From Paenibacillus sinopodophylli (GTDB taxonomy: Bacteria > Bacillota > Bacilli > Paenibacillales > Paenibacillaceae): 64,000 nt of DNA. The stretch lies in contig NZ_VDBO01000002.1 of the NCBI RefSeq assembly GCF_005930355.1, positions 186,001-250,000 of the forward strand. The letters are read 5' to 3'. Numbering within the stretch: the stretch's first letter is position 1; each line of letters opens with the position of its first letter. Positions 45,163-53,720 of the stretch are shown in pieces. A program made the translations under genes and the position numbers. The notes beneath the pieces are model-generated. The model saw only the letters and a program-made list of their open reading frames with translations, searched no databases and was not told where the DNA came from.

Positions 45163-46536
45163 ATGAGAAAAACACAGGCTTACTACACCAAATTGCTGGC
45201 ATCATTCCTCTTATCGTCTTCACTTCTACTTACGCAAGCGACCGCGTTCGCTGCATCACCTGCGGTAGCTGTAACAGCGACTGCTAGTACTGCTGCAGTA
45301 CAAGAGGATGGAGCAGCGCAGTACAAGCAATTTTTGAACGAGAAATTCGACGTCAGCCTAAGCGGCAAAGTCACAAAAGGTCAATTCATCACAGCGGTAG
45401 CTGACATTCTAGGTTATAAGCCATCCGGCAAAGAGGTAGTATTCACTGATGTTCAGGCAGGCAGCGAGCTTTATTCAGCAGCAGCGGCTCTTTACGAGAA
45501 AGGCATTCTATCTGGACCTGCAATTCAAGGCGATCAGGTGCTTACGAGCTCTGTTGCAGTAGCGATTGCTGTACGAGCAGCAGGCTTCAAGGAACTGGCT
45601 TACACTTACCCGACAGCAAAGGTCGACAAAGCACTTGCTAAGCTAGGCGTGAAAAGCAGCGTCCTCGGTACGAAAGGCGCTCAAGAAACAGCGGCAGCAG
45701 TGGATACGGGATTAGTGACTTCTAGCCTGTATGTAGGACCGAAGAGCGCAGCCAGCGAACAATTGATTAACACGCTGCTTGGCAAAGTATTGATTACGAA
45801 AGGCCTGTACAAGAAATACTTGGGCTACACGAGTGACGGTGATATTTATGCCAAGCTTAACGATGCGTATAAAACGTCTGACATTATTAATGCACCTAAG
45901 CTGCAAAATGTTGTGAATACGGCGCTAAAGCAAGACTTAATTACAGGCTACAACATTAAGGATTCCCGTTTCGACGCTAATTTCATCGATTCCTTATCGC
46001 TGGTTTATGGACATTCGAACTTCAATCATGCGATTCAGCTAATCGGACTTCTACGCAGCGAAGGCGTGAATGCAAAGGTACAGTTCGAGCCTAAGACATC
46101 TGCTTTCATCTTCTTGGCTGAATGGGGTACACCTGGACCGAATGTTGTTCAAATCGAGAACGGCAACTACATCAATTATGACAAAGAATATGATTTGAAT
46201 TTCGAATTTGCAACAGTAGCGGATAAAGTGAAGTTCCAAGATATTATTTTGAAATATGCCAAAAAAGATAAAGACGGTCAAGAGGGCCTAATTATTTCTT
46301 CATGGTGGCAGCCTTTGTACTACTCGCAAACCGAGCTAGCGGATTATGAGATCATTACAAACAACTTTATTACGGATCCAGACAGCCCGTACACCGTTAA
46401 CCCGTTCTCACTGAATGAGAATTCCGCAAAGGTAGTAGCCGGCTTCAAAGCTATTGATCCTAGCGTAGTCGTAACACCTACACAATTCTGGGTAGATAAA
46501 CCGTTCTTCAGATATTTGAATGGTGAAGCTTCATAG
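45163..46536 (+). CDS. Secreted protein with SLH-like N-terminal region
   Basis: The 457-residue product has a signal peptide ending in ATAFAAS. Residues about 45-150 contain SLH-like segments (VTKGQFITAVADILGY, VFTDVQAGSELYSAAAALYE) that could bind the cell wall. The rest (about 200-457) has no family I recognise, with motifs such as GHSNFNHAIQLIGLLRSEGV. Its near-consensus promoter, GGAGG 8 bases before ATG 45163 and strong terminator suggest abundant expression. A role as a cell-envelope protein is likely; anything more specific is not supported. Confidence 0.75.
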   Translation: MRKTQAYYTKLLASFLLSSSLLLTQATAFAASPAVAVTATASTAAVQEDGAAQYKQFLNEKFDVSLSGKVTKGQFITAVADILGYKPSGKEVVFTDVQAGSELYSAAAALYEKGILSGPAIQGDQVLTSSVAVAIAVRAAGFKELAYTYPTAKVDKALAKLGVKSSVLGTKGAQETAAAVDTGLVTSSLYVGPKSAASEQLINTLLGKVLITKGLYKKYLGYTSDGDIYAKLNDAYKTSDIINAPKLQNVVNTALKQDLITGYNIKDSRFDANFIDSLSLVYGHSNFNHAIQLIGLLRSEGVNAKVQFEPKTSAFIFLAEWGTPGPNVVQIENGNYINYDKEYDLNFEFATVADKVKFQDIILKYAKKDKDGQEGLIISSWWQPLYYSQTELADYEIITNNFITDPDSPYTVNPFSLNENSAKVVAGFKAIDPSVVVTPTQFWVDKPFFRYLNGEAS

Positions 46537-46556
46537 TTTACTAGATTGTGATTAAC

Positions 46557-46602
46557 AGCAAAAAGCCCGAGCCATCCTATTGACGGCTCGGGCTTTTTGC
46601 TA
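46557..46602. terminator. Strong bidirectional terminator
   Basis: A perfect 17-bp stem (46557-46573 with 46585-46601) includes A5/T5 blocks on either side of a GC core, suited to both the secreted-protein gene and the convergent MFS gene. Confidence 0.92.
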
Positions 46603-46628
46603 TTCGTTGTGAAGCTAATGTAGAGGAG

Positions 46629-48005
46629 TTAGGTCTGCTGCTTAGCTGAGAAGTAATACAGCCACGATGCTACAATGGCTAATGCGGCGATAAAGCCCAT
46701 TCCCCAGAATATATTAGAGAAAGCCTGCTGCAGCGGGAGCTCGCTTTGGGCAGCCAGTACAATGCCGCTAATGGCTACGCTAAAGGCACCGCTTATGAAT
46801 TGAGACAGCTGGAACAACCCCATGCCTGCCCCGACATGCTCACCTGGCAATATCCGTGACAGCTCATTCGAGACGCCGGAATTCAAAGCCGAGAAACCGA
46901 CACTCATGATGATATAGATGACCATAACGGCATAAATGGATTGGTCTGCGAACAAAGCAAATGCTACGGCCGCTATCAGTAACGGAAGAGGCGCGATTCG
47001 CAATAGCATGCTGTTGCCGAATCGGTCGATGATTTTGCCGACGCGTCCCGATGAAAGCATGGCTATAAGTGCTCCAGGAAAGATAATAAGACCAGCTTGA
47101 CCTGGTGAGAGCTTAAACATATGGATGAGCACCTGCGGCAGCAGGAAGAGCGTTGCGAAATTGTTGATATAAGAGATGATGCCCAAAGTAATGAGCCGTA
47201 TATACTTTTTGTTGCGGAATAGTGATGGCTGAACAAACGGGTTCGCAGCTCGATTAATTCTAACCCAGAACAAGACGAGTGCAGCCAGTCCGGCAATTAA
47301 TGCCACTATGAAGTGATTCGTAATGTACAAGAGTACACCTGTTGAACCGATACCGACAAGTGCTGCACCCAATACGTCAAAGGAGCCTTTATTCGATGCT
47401 TCTTCTGGGAGCAGTCGGTGGAATACCGGGATAAGCAGCAAGGAGATGCCGGTCACGATGAACAAATCATTCCAGCCAAGGTATTCCGTGATCGCACCGC
47501 CAATGACAGGGCCGAGTCCGAGACCAAGAGATGCAGCAGACGTTATAAGTGCCATGGACTTTCCACGTCTGGATAACGGGATGAACCTTGTAATGAGAAC
47601 GATCGTTAAGCTAAGCACGGAGCCGGCACCGGATGCTTGCAGCAGCCTGGCAACTAGGAGCAGCACGTAATGGTGACTGAAGAAACCGAGTATAGACGCC
47701 CCTCCCATAGCGAGCAAACCAATCGTGAGCAGCAGCCGTATCGGCACGAAGTCGGCCAACCTGCTGAACGTAATGGACGAAATGGCGAATATAATGGAAT
47801 AGCCTGTAATGATCCATGAAGCAGCGGAAGCTGACAGCATGAACTCAGCTGTAACTTGAGGCAGCGCCAAATTGAACATCATGGTGTTCATAATGACGAT
47901 AATGACAGTTAAGCCGAGCAAAGGAATAACAAGACGATCTTTGAATGCGGGACGTTCTTCGTCAGCGCTGAGGGGTGGAGCAGCAATAGCAGCAGTATTT
48001 CTCAT
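46629..48005 (-). CDS. MFS drug efflux transporter (DHA2-like)
   Basis: This 458-residue polytopic membrane protein has many hydrophobic helices and the MFS signature region FSRLADFVPIRLLLTIG between helices 2 and 3. Length and pattern fit a drug:H+ antiporter of the 14-helix type such as Bmr3-like proteins. GGAGG lies 4 bases before ATG 48005, which I prefer over the distal start at 48098. The promoter region carries a perfect palindrome, and an ArsR-type gene is divergent, so the exporter is probably derepressed by a ligand of that regulator. The substrate is unknown. Confidence 0.88.
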   Translation of the reverse strand: MRNTAAIAAPPLSADEERPAFKDRLVIPLLGLTVIIVIMNTMMFNLALPQVTAEFMLSASAASWIITGYSIIFAISSITFSRLADFVPIRLLLTIGLLAMGGASILGFFSHHYVLLLVARLLQASGAGSVLSLTIVLITRFIPLSRRGKSMALITSAASLGLGLGPVIGGAITEYLGWNDLFIVTGISLLLIPVFHRLLPEEASNKGSFDVLGAALVGIGSTGVLLYITNHFIVALIAGLAALVLFWVRINRAANPFVQPSLFRNKKYIRLITLGIISYINNFATLFLLPQVLIHMFKLSPGQAGLIIFPGALIAMLSSGRVGKIIDRFGNSMLLRIAPLPLLIAAVAFALFADQSIYAVMVIYIIMSVGFSALNSGVSNELSRILPGEHVGAGMGLFQLSQFISGAFSVAISGIVLAAQSELPLQQAFSNIFWGMGFIAALAIVASWLYYFSAKQQT

Positions 48006-48041
48006 ATGACCTCCAAGATGAATAATCTCTATTTTTAATTT

Positions 48042-48094
48042 TATTGTACGATAATTATCGTACGATGAAAATATAGCATGAGTTATGTTATAAT
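48042..48094. promoter_or_regulatory. Divergent promoter with palindromic operator
   Basis: An 18-bp perfect palindrome, GTACGATAATTATCGTAC, lies at 48046-48063. On the minus strand TACAAT (48048-48043) is a likely -10 box for the MFS gene, so the palindrome would cover it. On the plus strand TATAAT (48089-48094) serves the ArsR gene. The site is very likely bound by that regulator. Confidence 0.75.
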
Positions 48095-48128
48095 GCAATC
48101 AATGAATATGGGACAGGAGTGAAGAAGT

Positions 48129-48434
48129 GTGAAAATCTTATTTCATCCGAATCTAGAGGATATCGAGCTGACTTCTGTGCTATATGCACTCAGCGATCCC
48201 ATTCGTCTTAAATTGGTCATGAACATTAGAGAGAGTGGGGAGCAGACTTGCGGTCATTTTGATTTCCCTGTTGTCAAATCGACGATGACTCATCATATAC
48301 GCACCCTGAGGGAAGCAGGTATATTGAACGTACGAAAACAAGGGACTCAGCATTTCCTGACACTTCGAGCTGACGATCTCAACCTGCGATTTCCCGGCCT
48401 GCTCGAAGCGATTGTACATGCAGCATCTTTGTAA
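48129..48434 (+). CDS. ArsR-family transcriptional regulator
   Basis: This 101-residue winged-helix protein has the ArsR pattern: LYALSDPIRLKLVMNI, then a recognition helix in VVKSTMTHHIRTLREAGIL. It lacks the CxC metal motif of classical ArsR/SmtB proteins; the single Cys in QTCGHF is not enough for a metal site. GTG start with AGGAG 9 bases upstream. It is divergent from the MFS exporter and probably controls both genes through the palindrome at 48046. Confidence 0.88.
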   Translation: MKILFHPNLEDIELTSVLYALSDPIRLKLVMNIRESGEQTCGHFDFPVVKSTMTHHIRTLREAGILNVRKQGTQHFLTLRADDLNLRFPGLLEAIVHAASL

Positions 48435-48512
48435 GCGTATGATTTTTATTTATTTTCTCAATCATTTGCGTTAGAATGAAGCAGTACTAATGCAACGAGA
48501 GAAGGAATAACT

Positions 48513-50072
48513 TTGGGTACGAGAAAAGGCTTGAAGCTACGATCCGTATTAATATTCCTAGTCACCATATCTGTTCTTTTAACCGCCGTAATAGGCGGTT
48601 ATTTTGCATGGGGAATGAATAGGACTTCCTTGACTAACGGCTATTTGGAGAGCAATTATCAGTATGCCAAAAAACTTACGTCCAATACGAGTGAACTGCT
48701 TCAAATTATGCACACCAATATCGAAGACATTGCCGGAATTACTGCTAAACAAACCATATCGCAAAAGGATTTGAACATCTGGTTCCAAGCGAGCGAGCAC
48801 TATTTCAATGCGATTCTAATCGTGAATCATGAACGTGTAGTAACGGCTGTCAGCTCTCGCAATCAATTACCTGTTGTCGGAACGGTGTTAAACTCCTTAG
48901 CTTCTTATCAAGCCGTTCAGCAGCAGAAGCCGCTTATATCTCAGCCTTACTTAGGTCCGACATCGAAACGCTTGCTTGTAATGATTTCATCGCCGACTTT
49001 CGACTCTAACGGAGAATATACAGGTTTTGTAGCTGGGACCATCTATTTGAGCGATGATAATGCACTAAATAAATTGCTCAGTGAGCACTTTTATGGAAAC
49101 GGTTCGTATGTGTATGTTGCGGACAAGAACGGCCATCTTATTTTTCATCCAGATAAGTCCAGAATTTATGAAACGGTAACCACGAACGCGGTCATTAATA
49201 AAGCCATATCGGGCAGAAGCGGCGCGCAGCAAATTATGAATTCCCAGGAAATAAATTTTTTTGCCGGGTATGCCTATGAGCCCTTGACGGGCTGGGCCAT
49301 TATTGCGCAAACGCCTGCTTCCATTATCGATGAACCGCTCAAGCAGTTCATCTGGAAACTGATTTTTCGTGCGATCCCTGTATTCATTATTATTTTGCTA
49401 ATTGCCTGGTATGTTTCATATTTGCTGTCGAAGCCGCTGTTTGAGCTCGCTGCTTTCTCAGAGGAAGCGATTCTTACACCCAAGCCGAATCGTCATAAGA
49501 GGCCGCGAATAAACTCTTACATTTATGAGGTCAGACAGCTCAATCAGAGCATCAATAATCATTTCAGCTTGCTGAACAAGGAAATCCGAATGGATGGATT
49601 GACGGGTCTTGCGAACAGGAAAACATTTGATTGGACAATTACGGAATGGCTTGCCGACGATATTCCGTTTGCGCTTATTTTGCTGGATATCGACCATTTC
49701 AAAAGTATTAATGATCGGTATGGGCATCTAACTGGTGATGAAGTATTACTTTACACCGCTTCGAAAATAAGACAGTATTCCCGAGGTCAGGATTTCTGTT
49801 TCCGCTATGGAGGCGAGGAGTTTGGCATTCTGGTTAAGTATGGGACGATTCCAATCGCCTTGCAGATGGCCGAACGCTTGCGGGAAGCTGTTGCGGCCGA
49901 GGCGAGCCCAACGGGCAGTCATGTATGTATATCCATTGGCATATCAAGATCGGATGGGAAAGCTGAGGATGCCAAAGAAATCATTGCTATGGCGGATAAG
50001 GCACTTTATCAATCGAAGGAAGCGGGAAGAAACCGAACGACCATATACGAGGACAACAAGAAAGGACAGTAA
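48513..50072 (+). CDS. Membrane diguanylate cyclase with dCache sensor
   Basis: This 519-residue protein has a membrane helix near 10-32, an extracellular double-Cache domain to about 280, a second helix near 285-308, and a C-terminal GGDEF domain. The active site is GGEEF (433-437) and an inhibitory-site RxxD (RGQD, 424-427) lies five residues before it, so it should make c-di-GMP with product inhibition. It starts with TTG, with GAGAAGGA upstream. The Cache domain probably binds a small metabolite. It is a single-gene unit with a terminator overlapping its stop codon. Confidence 0.93.
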   Translation: MGTRKGLKLRSVLIFLVTISVLLTAVIGGYFAWGMNRTSLTNGYLESNYQYAKKLTSNTSELLQIMHTNIEDIAGITAKQTISQKDLNIWFQASEHYFNAILIVNHERVVTAVSSRNQLPVVGTVLNSLASYQAVQQQKPLISQPYLGPTSKRLLVMISSPTFDSNGEYTGFVAGTIYLSDDNALNKLLSEHFYGNGSYVYVADKNGHLIFHPDKSRIYETVTTNAVINKAISGRSGAQQIMNSQEINFFAGYAYEPLTGWAIIAQTPASIIDEPLKQFIWKLIFRAIPVFIIILLIAWYVSYLLSKPLFELAAFSEEAILTPKPNRHKRPRINSYIYEVRQLNQSINNHFSLLNKEIRMDGLTGLANRKTFDWTITEWLADDIPFALILLDIDHFKSINDRYGHLTGDEVLLYTASKIRQYSRGQDFCFRYGGEEFGILVKYGTIPIALQMAERLREAVAAEASPTGSHVCISIGISRSDGKAEDAKEIIAMADKALYQSKEAGRNRTTIYEDNKKGQ

Positions 50073-50095
50073 CGCTGCTACTGTCCTCCTTTGTT
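50063..50095 (+). terminator. Terminator overlapping the cyclase stop codon
   Basis: AGGACAGTA (50063-50071) pairs with TACTGTCCT (50079-50087), followed by CCTTTGTTG. The left arm overlaps the last codons of the gene. Confidence 0.75.
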
Positions 50096-50124
50096 GTAAG
50101 GGATAGGCTGCTTGCTCGAATGGG

Positions 50125-50793
50125 CTAAGATTTGGTTAGCAGCGCTCTGAAGCAATACAAGGTTCCCCATATTTCGGAATGGAGCGCATCCGTTGGAGGA
50201 ATCAACTCGATGGGGTTCGCAAAGGATAGTCCGGCAGCATCTGCTGATCGCTTCAGATGCTCAAGATCGACGGTCGGGTAATCGAATGTCAACGCGACAC
50301 TGCCCCCCCGCTTCACCACTCTAGCGAATTCCTTCAGGCTTAGCTCTTGATCGGCGGGACTTAGATGCTCAAGAACGGATATACAGAAAACGGTATCGAA
50401 AAACTGACTCTCGTAAGGCAGTGCAGTAATGCTGGCCTGGGAATAGATGACCTTGGACCAACCTTGGTGGTCGAGAATGGATTGGAGTGAATCTGCCCCG
50501 ACATCGTTGATAATTTCCCCGGCAATGGTATCCCAGGAATTAATTCGAGCATCGTAATCGCAAGCGAACGTTTGCTTGCACTTTCCGCCTAGAAAAAATT
50601 TGAGCGGATGTGAAATGCCGCAAGCTGCATCAAGTACAATTGCCTCAGGCGCCGCAAGCGCGCTGCACCATTCGTATTCATAAGGACGGCTCCACCAGGT
50701 CTCAGGCAATGGATAAATAAATTGATCCGACTTGGGATCGTTGACGTTGAAGAAACGTGCTTCTTGCAGTCGATTCTCATTAGTAGCTGTCAT
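50125..50793 (-). CDS. SAM-dependent methyltransferase, class I
   Basis: This 222-residue protein has the SAM-binding motif I as IVLDAACGISHPLKFF, an acidic residue in FACDYDARINSW, and a post-motif region FDTVFCISVLEHLSPADQE typical of Methyltransf_11 proteins. The region around the start (NDPKSDQFIYPLPETWWSRPYEYEW) suggests a substrate-specific cap. The substrate is unknown. It is a single gene on the minus strand, divergent from the acetyltransferase gene. Confidence 0.85.
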   Translation of the reverse strand: MTATNENRLQEARFFNVNDPKSDQFIYPLPETWWSRPYEYEWCSALAAPEAIVLDAACGISHPLKFFLGGKCKQTFACDYDARINSWDTIAGEIINDVGADSLQSILDHQGWSKVIYSQASITALPYESQFFDTVFCISVLEHLSPADQELSLKEFARVVKRGGSVALTFDYPTVDLEHLKRSADAAGLSFANPIELIPPTDALHSEIWGTLYCFRALLTKS

Positions 50794-50912
50794 CGTAGTG
50801 CTCCTCTCAGGGGCGGAAATGCTGTCATTTGCTTCTACACACGCTGCTCATCTTAGAAGTTTATGATTGGCAGACTTGATTATATGTCTTTGGGAGAGGA
50901 GCTGATTGGTTG

Positions 50913-51485
50913 ATGACGTTATTTTCATTTGAATTTTTCCCTCGAATGGAAACAGAACGGTTTATACTGCGCAAGTCAGAGGAACGCGACATAACAGACC
51001 TCTATGAGCTTTATTCTGATCAGGAGGTTATTAAGTATACACTGCTGCAACCGTTTCTTGATCATAATGAAGCCAGGCAAGAAATGAATTGGTATCATGA
51101 GATCTTTGAGCAGCAAATCGGAATTCGCTGGCTAATTGAGGACAAGGCTACTGGCAAAATGATCGGAACATGCGGCTTCCTTCATTATGTGAAGGAGTAC
51201 GCGAGGTCTGAAATTGGTTATGATCTCGTACCGGCCTATTGGAGGCGCGGTATTATGAGCGAAGTTGCAGCACCGATTATCGCATTTGGTTTTGACACGC
51301 TGCAGCTGCATTGTATTGAAGCGAAGGTAGATGTAGTTAATGCAGCTTCTATCGGCTTGCTGTCTAAGCTTGGTTTTAAGCAGGACAGGGAGTTAATTGA
51401 ATATGAGTTTGAGGCTGGGCAGTTCATTGAGCTTCTGCATTTCGCGATGCTTCGCAGAGACTATAGGCGCTTGTGGCTTCCATAA
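50913..51485 (+). CDS. GNAT N-acetyltransferase (RimJ/RimL-like)
   Basis: This protein of about 190 residues begins METERFILRKSEERDITDLY, the usual opening of the RimJ/RimL acetyltransferase group, and has the acetyl-CoA-binding region IGYDLVPAYWRRGIMSEV, then VNAASIGLLSKLGF. It could acetylate a ribosomal-protein N terminus, an antibiotic or a small metabolite. GAGAGGAG lies 11 bases before ATG 50913. Confidence 0.9.
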   Translation: MTLFSFEFFPRMETERFILRKSEERDITDLYELYSDQEVIKYTLLQPFLDHNEARQEMNWYHEIFEQQIGIRWLIEDKATGKMIGTCGFLHYVKEYARSEIGYDLVPAYWRRGIMSEVAAPIIAFGFDTLQLHCIEAKVDVVNAASIGLLSKLGFKQDRELIEYEFEAGQFIELLHFAMLRRDYRRLWLP

Positions 51486-51598
51486 TAACTCTTTCGCAAC
51501 GGATGGTTACAAGGTATACTGGAAGGTAAGAGTAAGGGCATGCTGAATCAGCATGGCTGCTTGAACGCTCGGAACAAATCGATTAGGAGGCAATAACA

Positions 51599-51838
51599 AT
51601 GTCTGTAAGTAAAGCAAAAAAAGCAAGGCAGAAGCTGGCCCAGCAGGGGCGCATGACACCGGATATGCTGCGTGGAAGCTGGCAAGGTATTAACCCCATG
51701 GGTAAACGCACTCCGACACTACAAGAGAAGCAAGAAAAGCTGAATAGGAAGCATCGAAGGAATCACGCGAGTTACAGCGATGGTTCCTTTTGTATTTATA
51801 AGGGTAGATTGCGGGACGGATTGGCTGATGTGATGTAA
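51599..51838 (+). CDS. Small basic conserved protein
   Basis: The 79-residue product is rich in Lys and Arg (VSKAKKARQKLAQQGR at the start; LQEKQEKLNRKHRRNH in the middle) with no hydrophobic segment. It looks like a small nucleic-acid-associated protein but I know no family name. AGGAGG lies 8 bases before the ATG, a strong sign of translation. TATACT at 51515-51520 is a possible -10 box. Confidence 0.65.
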   Translation: MSVSKAKKARQKLAQQGRMTPDMLRGSWQGINPMGKRTPTLQEKQEKLNRKHRRNHASYSDGSFCIYKGRLRDGLADVM

Positions 51839-51984
51839 GCACATATGTATGCTTATGGAGTGAATTTGGCTTTGGAGCGAGGTTTGGCGCGCACGTGGAA
51901 GCAGGAGCTGAGGGTCATTCAATCATGCGTCGACAAGGCGATTGAGCACGAAAATAGGGAAATGGTGGGCATAGCGAAATTCGC

Positions 51985-52033
51985 TTGCATGAAATCCACA
52001 GCAATAGCTATAATAAGAACAAATGTTCTTATT
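51985..52033 (+). promoter_or_regulatory. Promoter with SOS-like (LexA) box
   Basis: TTGCAT (51985-51990), 18 bases, then TATAAT (52009-52014) form a good promoter. A near-perfect palindrome at 52012-52033 contains GAACAAATGTTC, which fits the Gram-positive LexA/DinR core GAAC-N4-GTTC. It overlaps the end of the -10 box and the expected transcription start. Confidence 0.65.
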
Positions 52034-52047
52034 ATGGAGGGGTTACA

Positions 52048-52449
52048 ATGGCCGCATTTGAGGAAGAAAGCCGCGGCAAAGTTAGAACGGCAGCAAGTCC
52101 GCCTATACAAACCGAGGAGGAGCTTGAACGAGTGAAGCGTTTCGTACTGCTTGGAATCGTGATACGTATTTTGGATCATGATATACGAGTGATCGGTACG
52201 TCTGCCATTAAGCTTCCGCGCTTCTATGAGTCGATGATGCGAGGCATACAGGATAGGGTGCTGCTTGATCTTGCTGTGATCAAAAGAGAATTTCGTCAAA
52301 CAGGCATTAAGGTGTACGAAGAGAGGCGGCAGGCAGACGGTTTGCATGCACAATATGTGTGCAGAGGCTACCATCATCAGTTTTTTATGCTGTGGGGCTT
52401 TGTCAAAGCGGAATCTGAACGATTATTAAAACAGTATTTGTCCAGTTAA
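52048..52449 (+). CDS. Hypothetical protein behind an SOS-like box
   Basis: The 133-residue product is soluble and predicted largely helical, with regions such as FYESMMRGIQDRVLLDLAVI and FFMLWGFVKAESERLLKQYL. I do not recognise its family. GGAGGGG lies 5 bases before ATG 52048, and the promoter at 51985-52014 would give a leader of only about 27 bases. The LexA-like box suggests induction by DNA damage. A longer in-frame start at 51985 lies upstream of the promoter and is unlikely. Confidence 0.7.
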   Translation: MAAFEEESRGKVRTAASPPIQTEEELERVKRFVLLGIVIRILDHDIRVIGTSAIKLPRFYESMMRGIQDRVLLDLAVIKREFRQTGIKVYEERRQADGLHAQYVCRGYHHQFFMLWGFVKAESERLLKQYLSS

Positions 52450-52584
52450 TTCACTAATTGTTCATTGTTTTGTCATAATACCGAAAAAAAATTTCTGCTT
52501 TCTGAAGTTTAAGGTTGAGAACTTCGGACGATCTTATGTAATATAAGAGGTAGACATTATGAACGCAAAGGGGAGCACATAGCA

Positions 52585-52974
52585 ATGCATAAGTGGGTTA
52601 TGTTTACTTTATTTACAGCGGCTTCATTACTGGGCTTATATTTGCTCACATTCGCCCTGCCCGCTAAACCGGTTGACGAGTCTGCTTCATTGCCAGAGGG
52701 CATGAGCTTGCTCAAGGTTGTAGCATCCAATGATTTCGTATTCGATCAAGAAGAGTACAAAGTTAAGGTTGGAGACAAAGTTAGACTAAAGCTATCCAAT
52801 AAAAGCGGTATTCACGGTATGCATATTGATGAGCTTAAAGTGGCATTGGACAATGATCATCCGGAGACGGATTTGGAGTTCACTGAGCCGGGCACTTATC
52901 GCATCTACTGCTCGATTCCATGCGGCCAAGGACATACGACGATGGAAGCTACGCTTGTCGTCGAAGCGGCTTAA
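52585..52974 (+). CDS. Membrane-anchored CuA (COX2-like) cupredoxin
   Basis: This 129-residue protein has one N-terminal membrane helix (about 5-25) and a cupredoxin domain. The binuclear copper motif is intact: CSIPCGQGHTTM matches the C-x3-C-x3-H-x2-M pattern, and an upstream His is in GIHGMHID. It resembles the soluble domain of cytochrome c oxidase subunit II, but no other oxidase gene is nearby. It could carry electrons, deliver copper or act in nitrous oxide or oxygen metabolism. AAAGGGGAG precedes the ATG. Confidence 0.85.
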   Translation: MHKWVMFTLFTAASLLGLYLLTFALPAKPVDESASLPEGMSLLKVVASNDFVFDQEEYKVKVGDKVRLKLSNKSGIHGMHIDELKVALDNDHPETDLEFTEPGTYRIYCSIPCGQGHTTMEATLVVEAA

Positions 52975-53000
52975 TGAGTAAACGACTAGAGTGAAAATGA

Positions 53001-53026
53001 GAAAGGAGCCGAAAGGCTCCTTTTTG
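53001..53026. terminator. Terminator after the cupredoxin gene
   Basis: AAAGGAGCC (53002-53010) pairs with GGCTCCTTT (53015-53023) around GAAA, followed by T residues. It lies between convergent genes. Confidence 0.88.
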
Positions 53027-53037
53027 TCGATCTGAGG

Positions 53038-53307
53038 TTACTTTGCTGAACGCGGTTGTTGCTCGGATTCTCGACGGCCTCTTGTAATGAGAACGTCTGC
53101 GATAAAGCCAAGCAGTGCCCAAGTAATTACGGTAAGTACATACATGAGAATGACGCTTACCTCATGAATGTCCACAAACAAATCCACGACCCAAGCAGGA
53201 ATGCTGAACATAAAGAAAACGAAGTTGTGAGGGTCGTAGCCAGTGTAATTAAACAAGCAAATGGCAAGACCGATCAAAGTAGTAACAATCGTAACCGGAT
53301 AGCGCAT
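53038..53307 (-). CDS. Small two-helix membrane protein
   Basis: The 89-residue product has hydrophobic helices near 4-20 and 48-72 and a charged C-terminal tail (RGRRESEQQPRSAK). I recognise no family. AAGGAG lies 10 bases before the ATG. It is a single gene. Confidence 0.65.
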   Translation of the reverse strand: MRYPVTIVTTLIGLAICLFNYTGYDPHNFVFFMFSIPAWVVDLFVDIHEVSVILMYVLTVITWALLGFIADVLITRGRRESEQQPRSAK

Positions 53308-53414
53308 AACGTACCGATCTCCTTCGTGTTAAAGATTGCCGTAATGCGACTGCATAGGTTATTATGTGACAAACGGATGCAATTTATACAATGAAACCAT
53401 AGGAGGAACAACAA

Positions 53415-53702
53415 ATGCTAACACATATTGTTTTCTTTAAATTAAAGGACGGCAGCGAAGAAAGCGTAGCTCGTACCGCACAAGTGCTAAGAGATATGGA
53501 AGGCAAGATCGAGGTGCTGAAGTCCATCGAGGTAGGCATTGATGTACTACATTCGGAGCGCTCGTACGATATTGCCCTTATTACGAAATTTGAATCGTTG
53601 GAAGCGTTGGAGGTCTATCAGGTTCATCCTGTTCACAAAAAAGTAATTGAGCATATGACGCAGGTTCGTGAAGCTTCCGTCAGCGTTGATTTTGAAAGCT
53701 AA
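53415..53702 (+). CDS. Dabb-family (stress-responsive A/B barrel) protein
   Basis: This 95-residue protein opens with LTHIVFFKLKDGSEE and ends with the conserved HPVHKKVIEHMTQVRE, typical of the dimeric Dabb barrel family. Members are stress-induced or act as small cyclases or cofactor-handling proteins; the substrate here is unknown. AGGAGG precedes the ATG. It starts a probable operon with a small membrane peptide and a YutE-like protein. Confidence 0.88.
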   Translation: MLTHIVFFKLKDGSEESVARTAQVLRDMEGKIEVLKSIEVGIDVLHSERSYDIALITKFESLEALEVYQVHPVHKKVIEHMTQVREASVSVDFES

Positions 53703-53720
53703 GGGGCAGGTTAACGACAA

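Noticed and set aside
51845..52135. 96-residue plus-strand reading frame before the SOS-box gene
   Set aside because: It contains the promoter and ribosome site of the next gene, overlaps its 5' end, and has no good ribosome site of its own.
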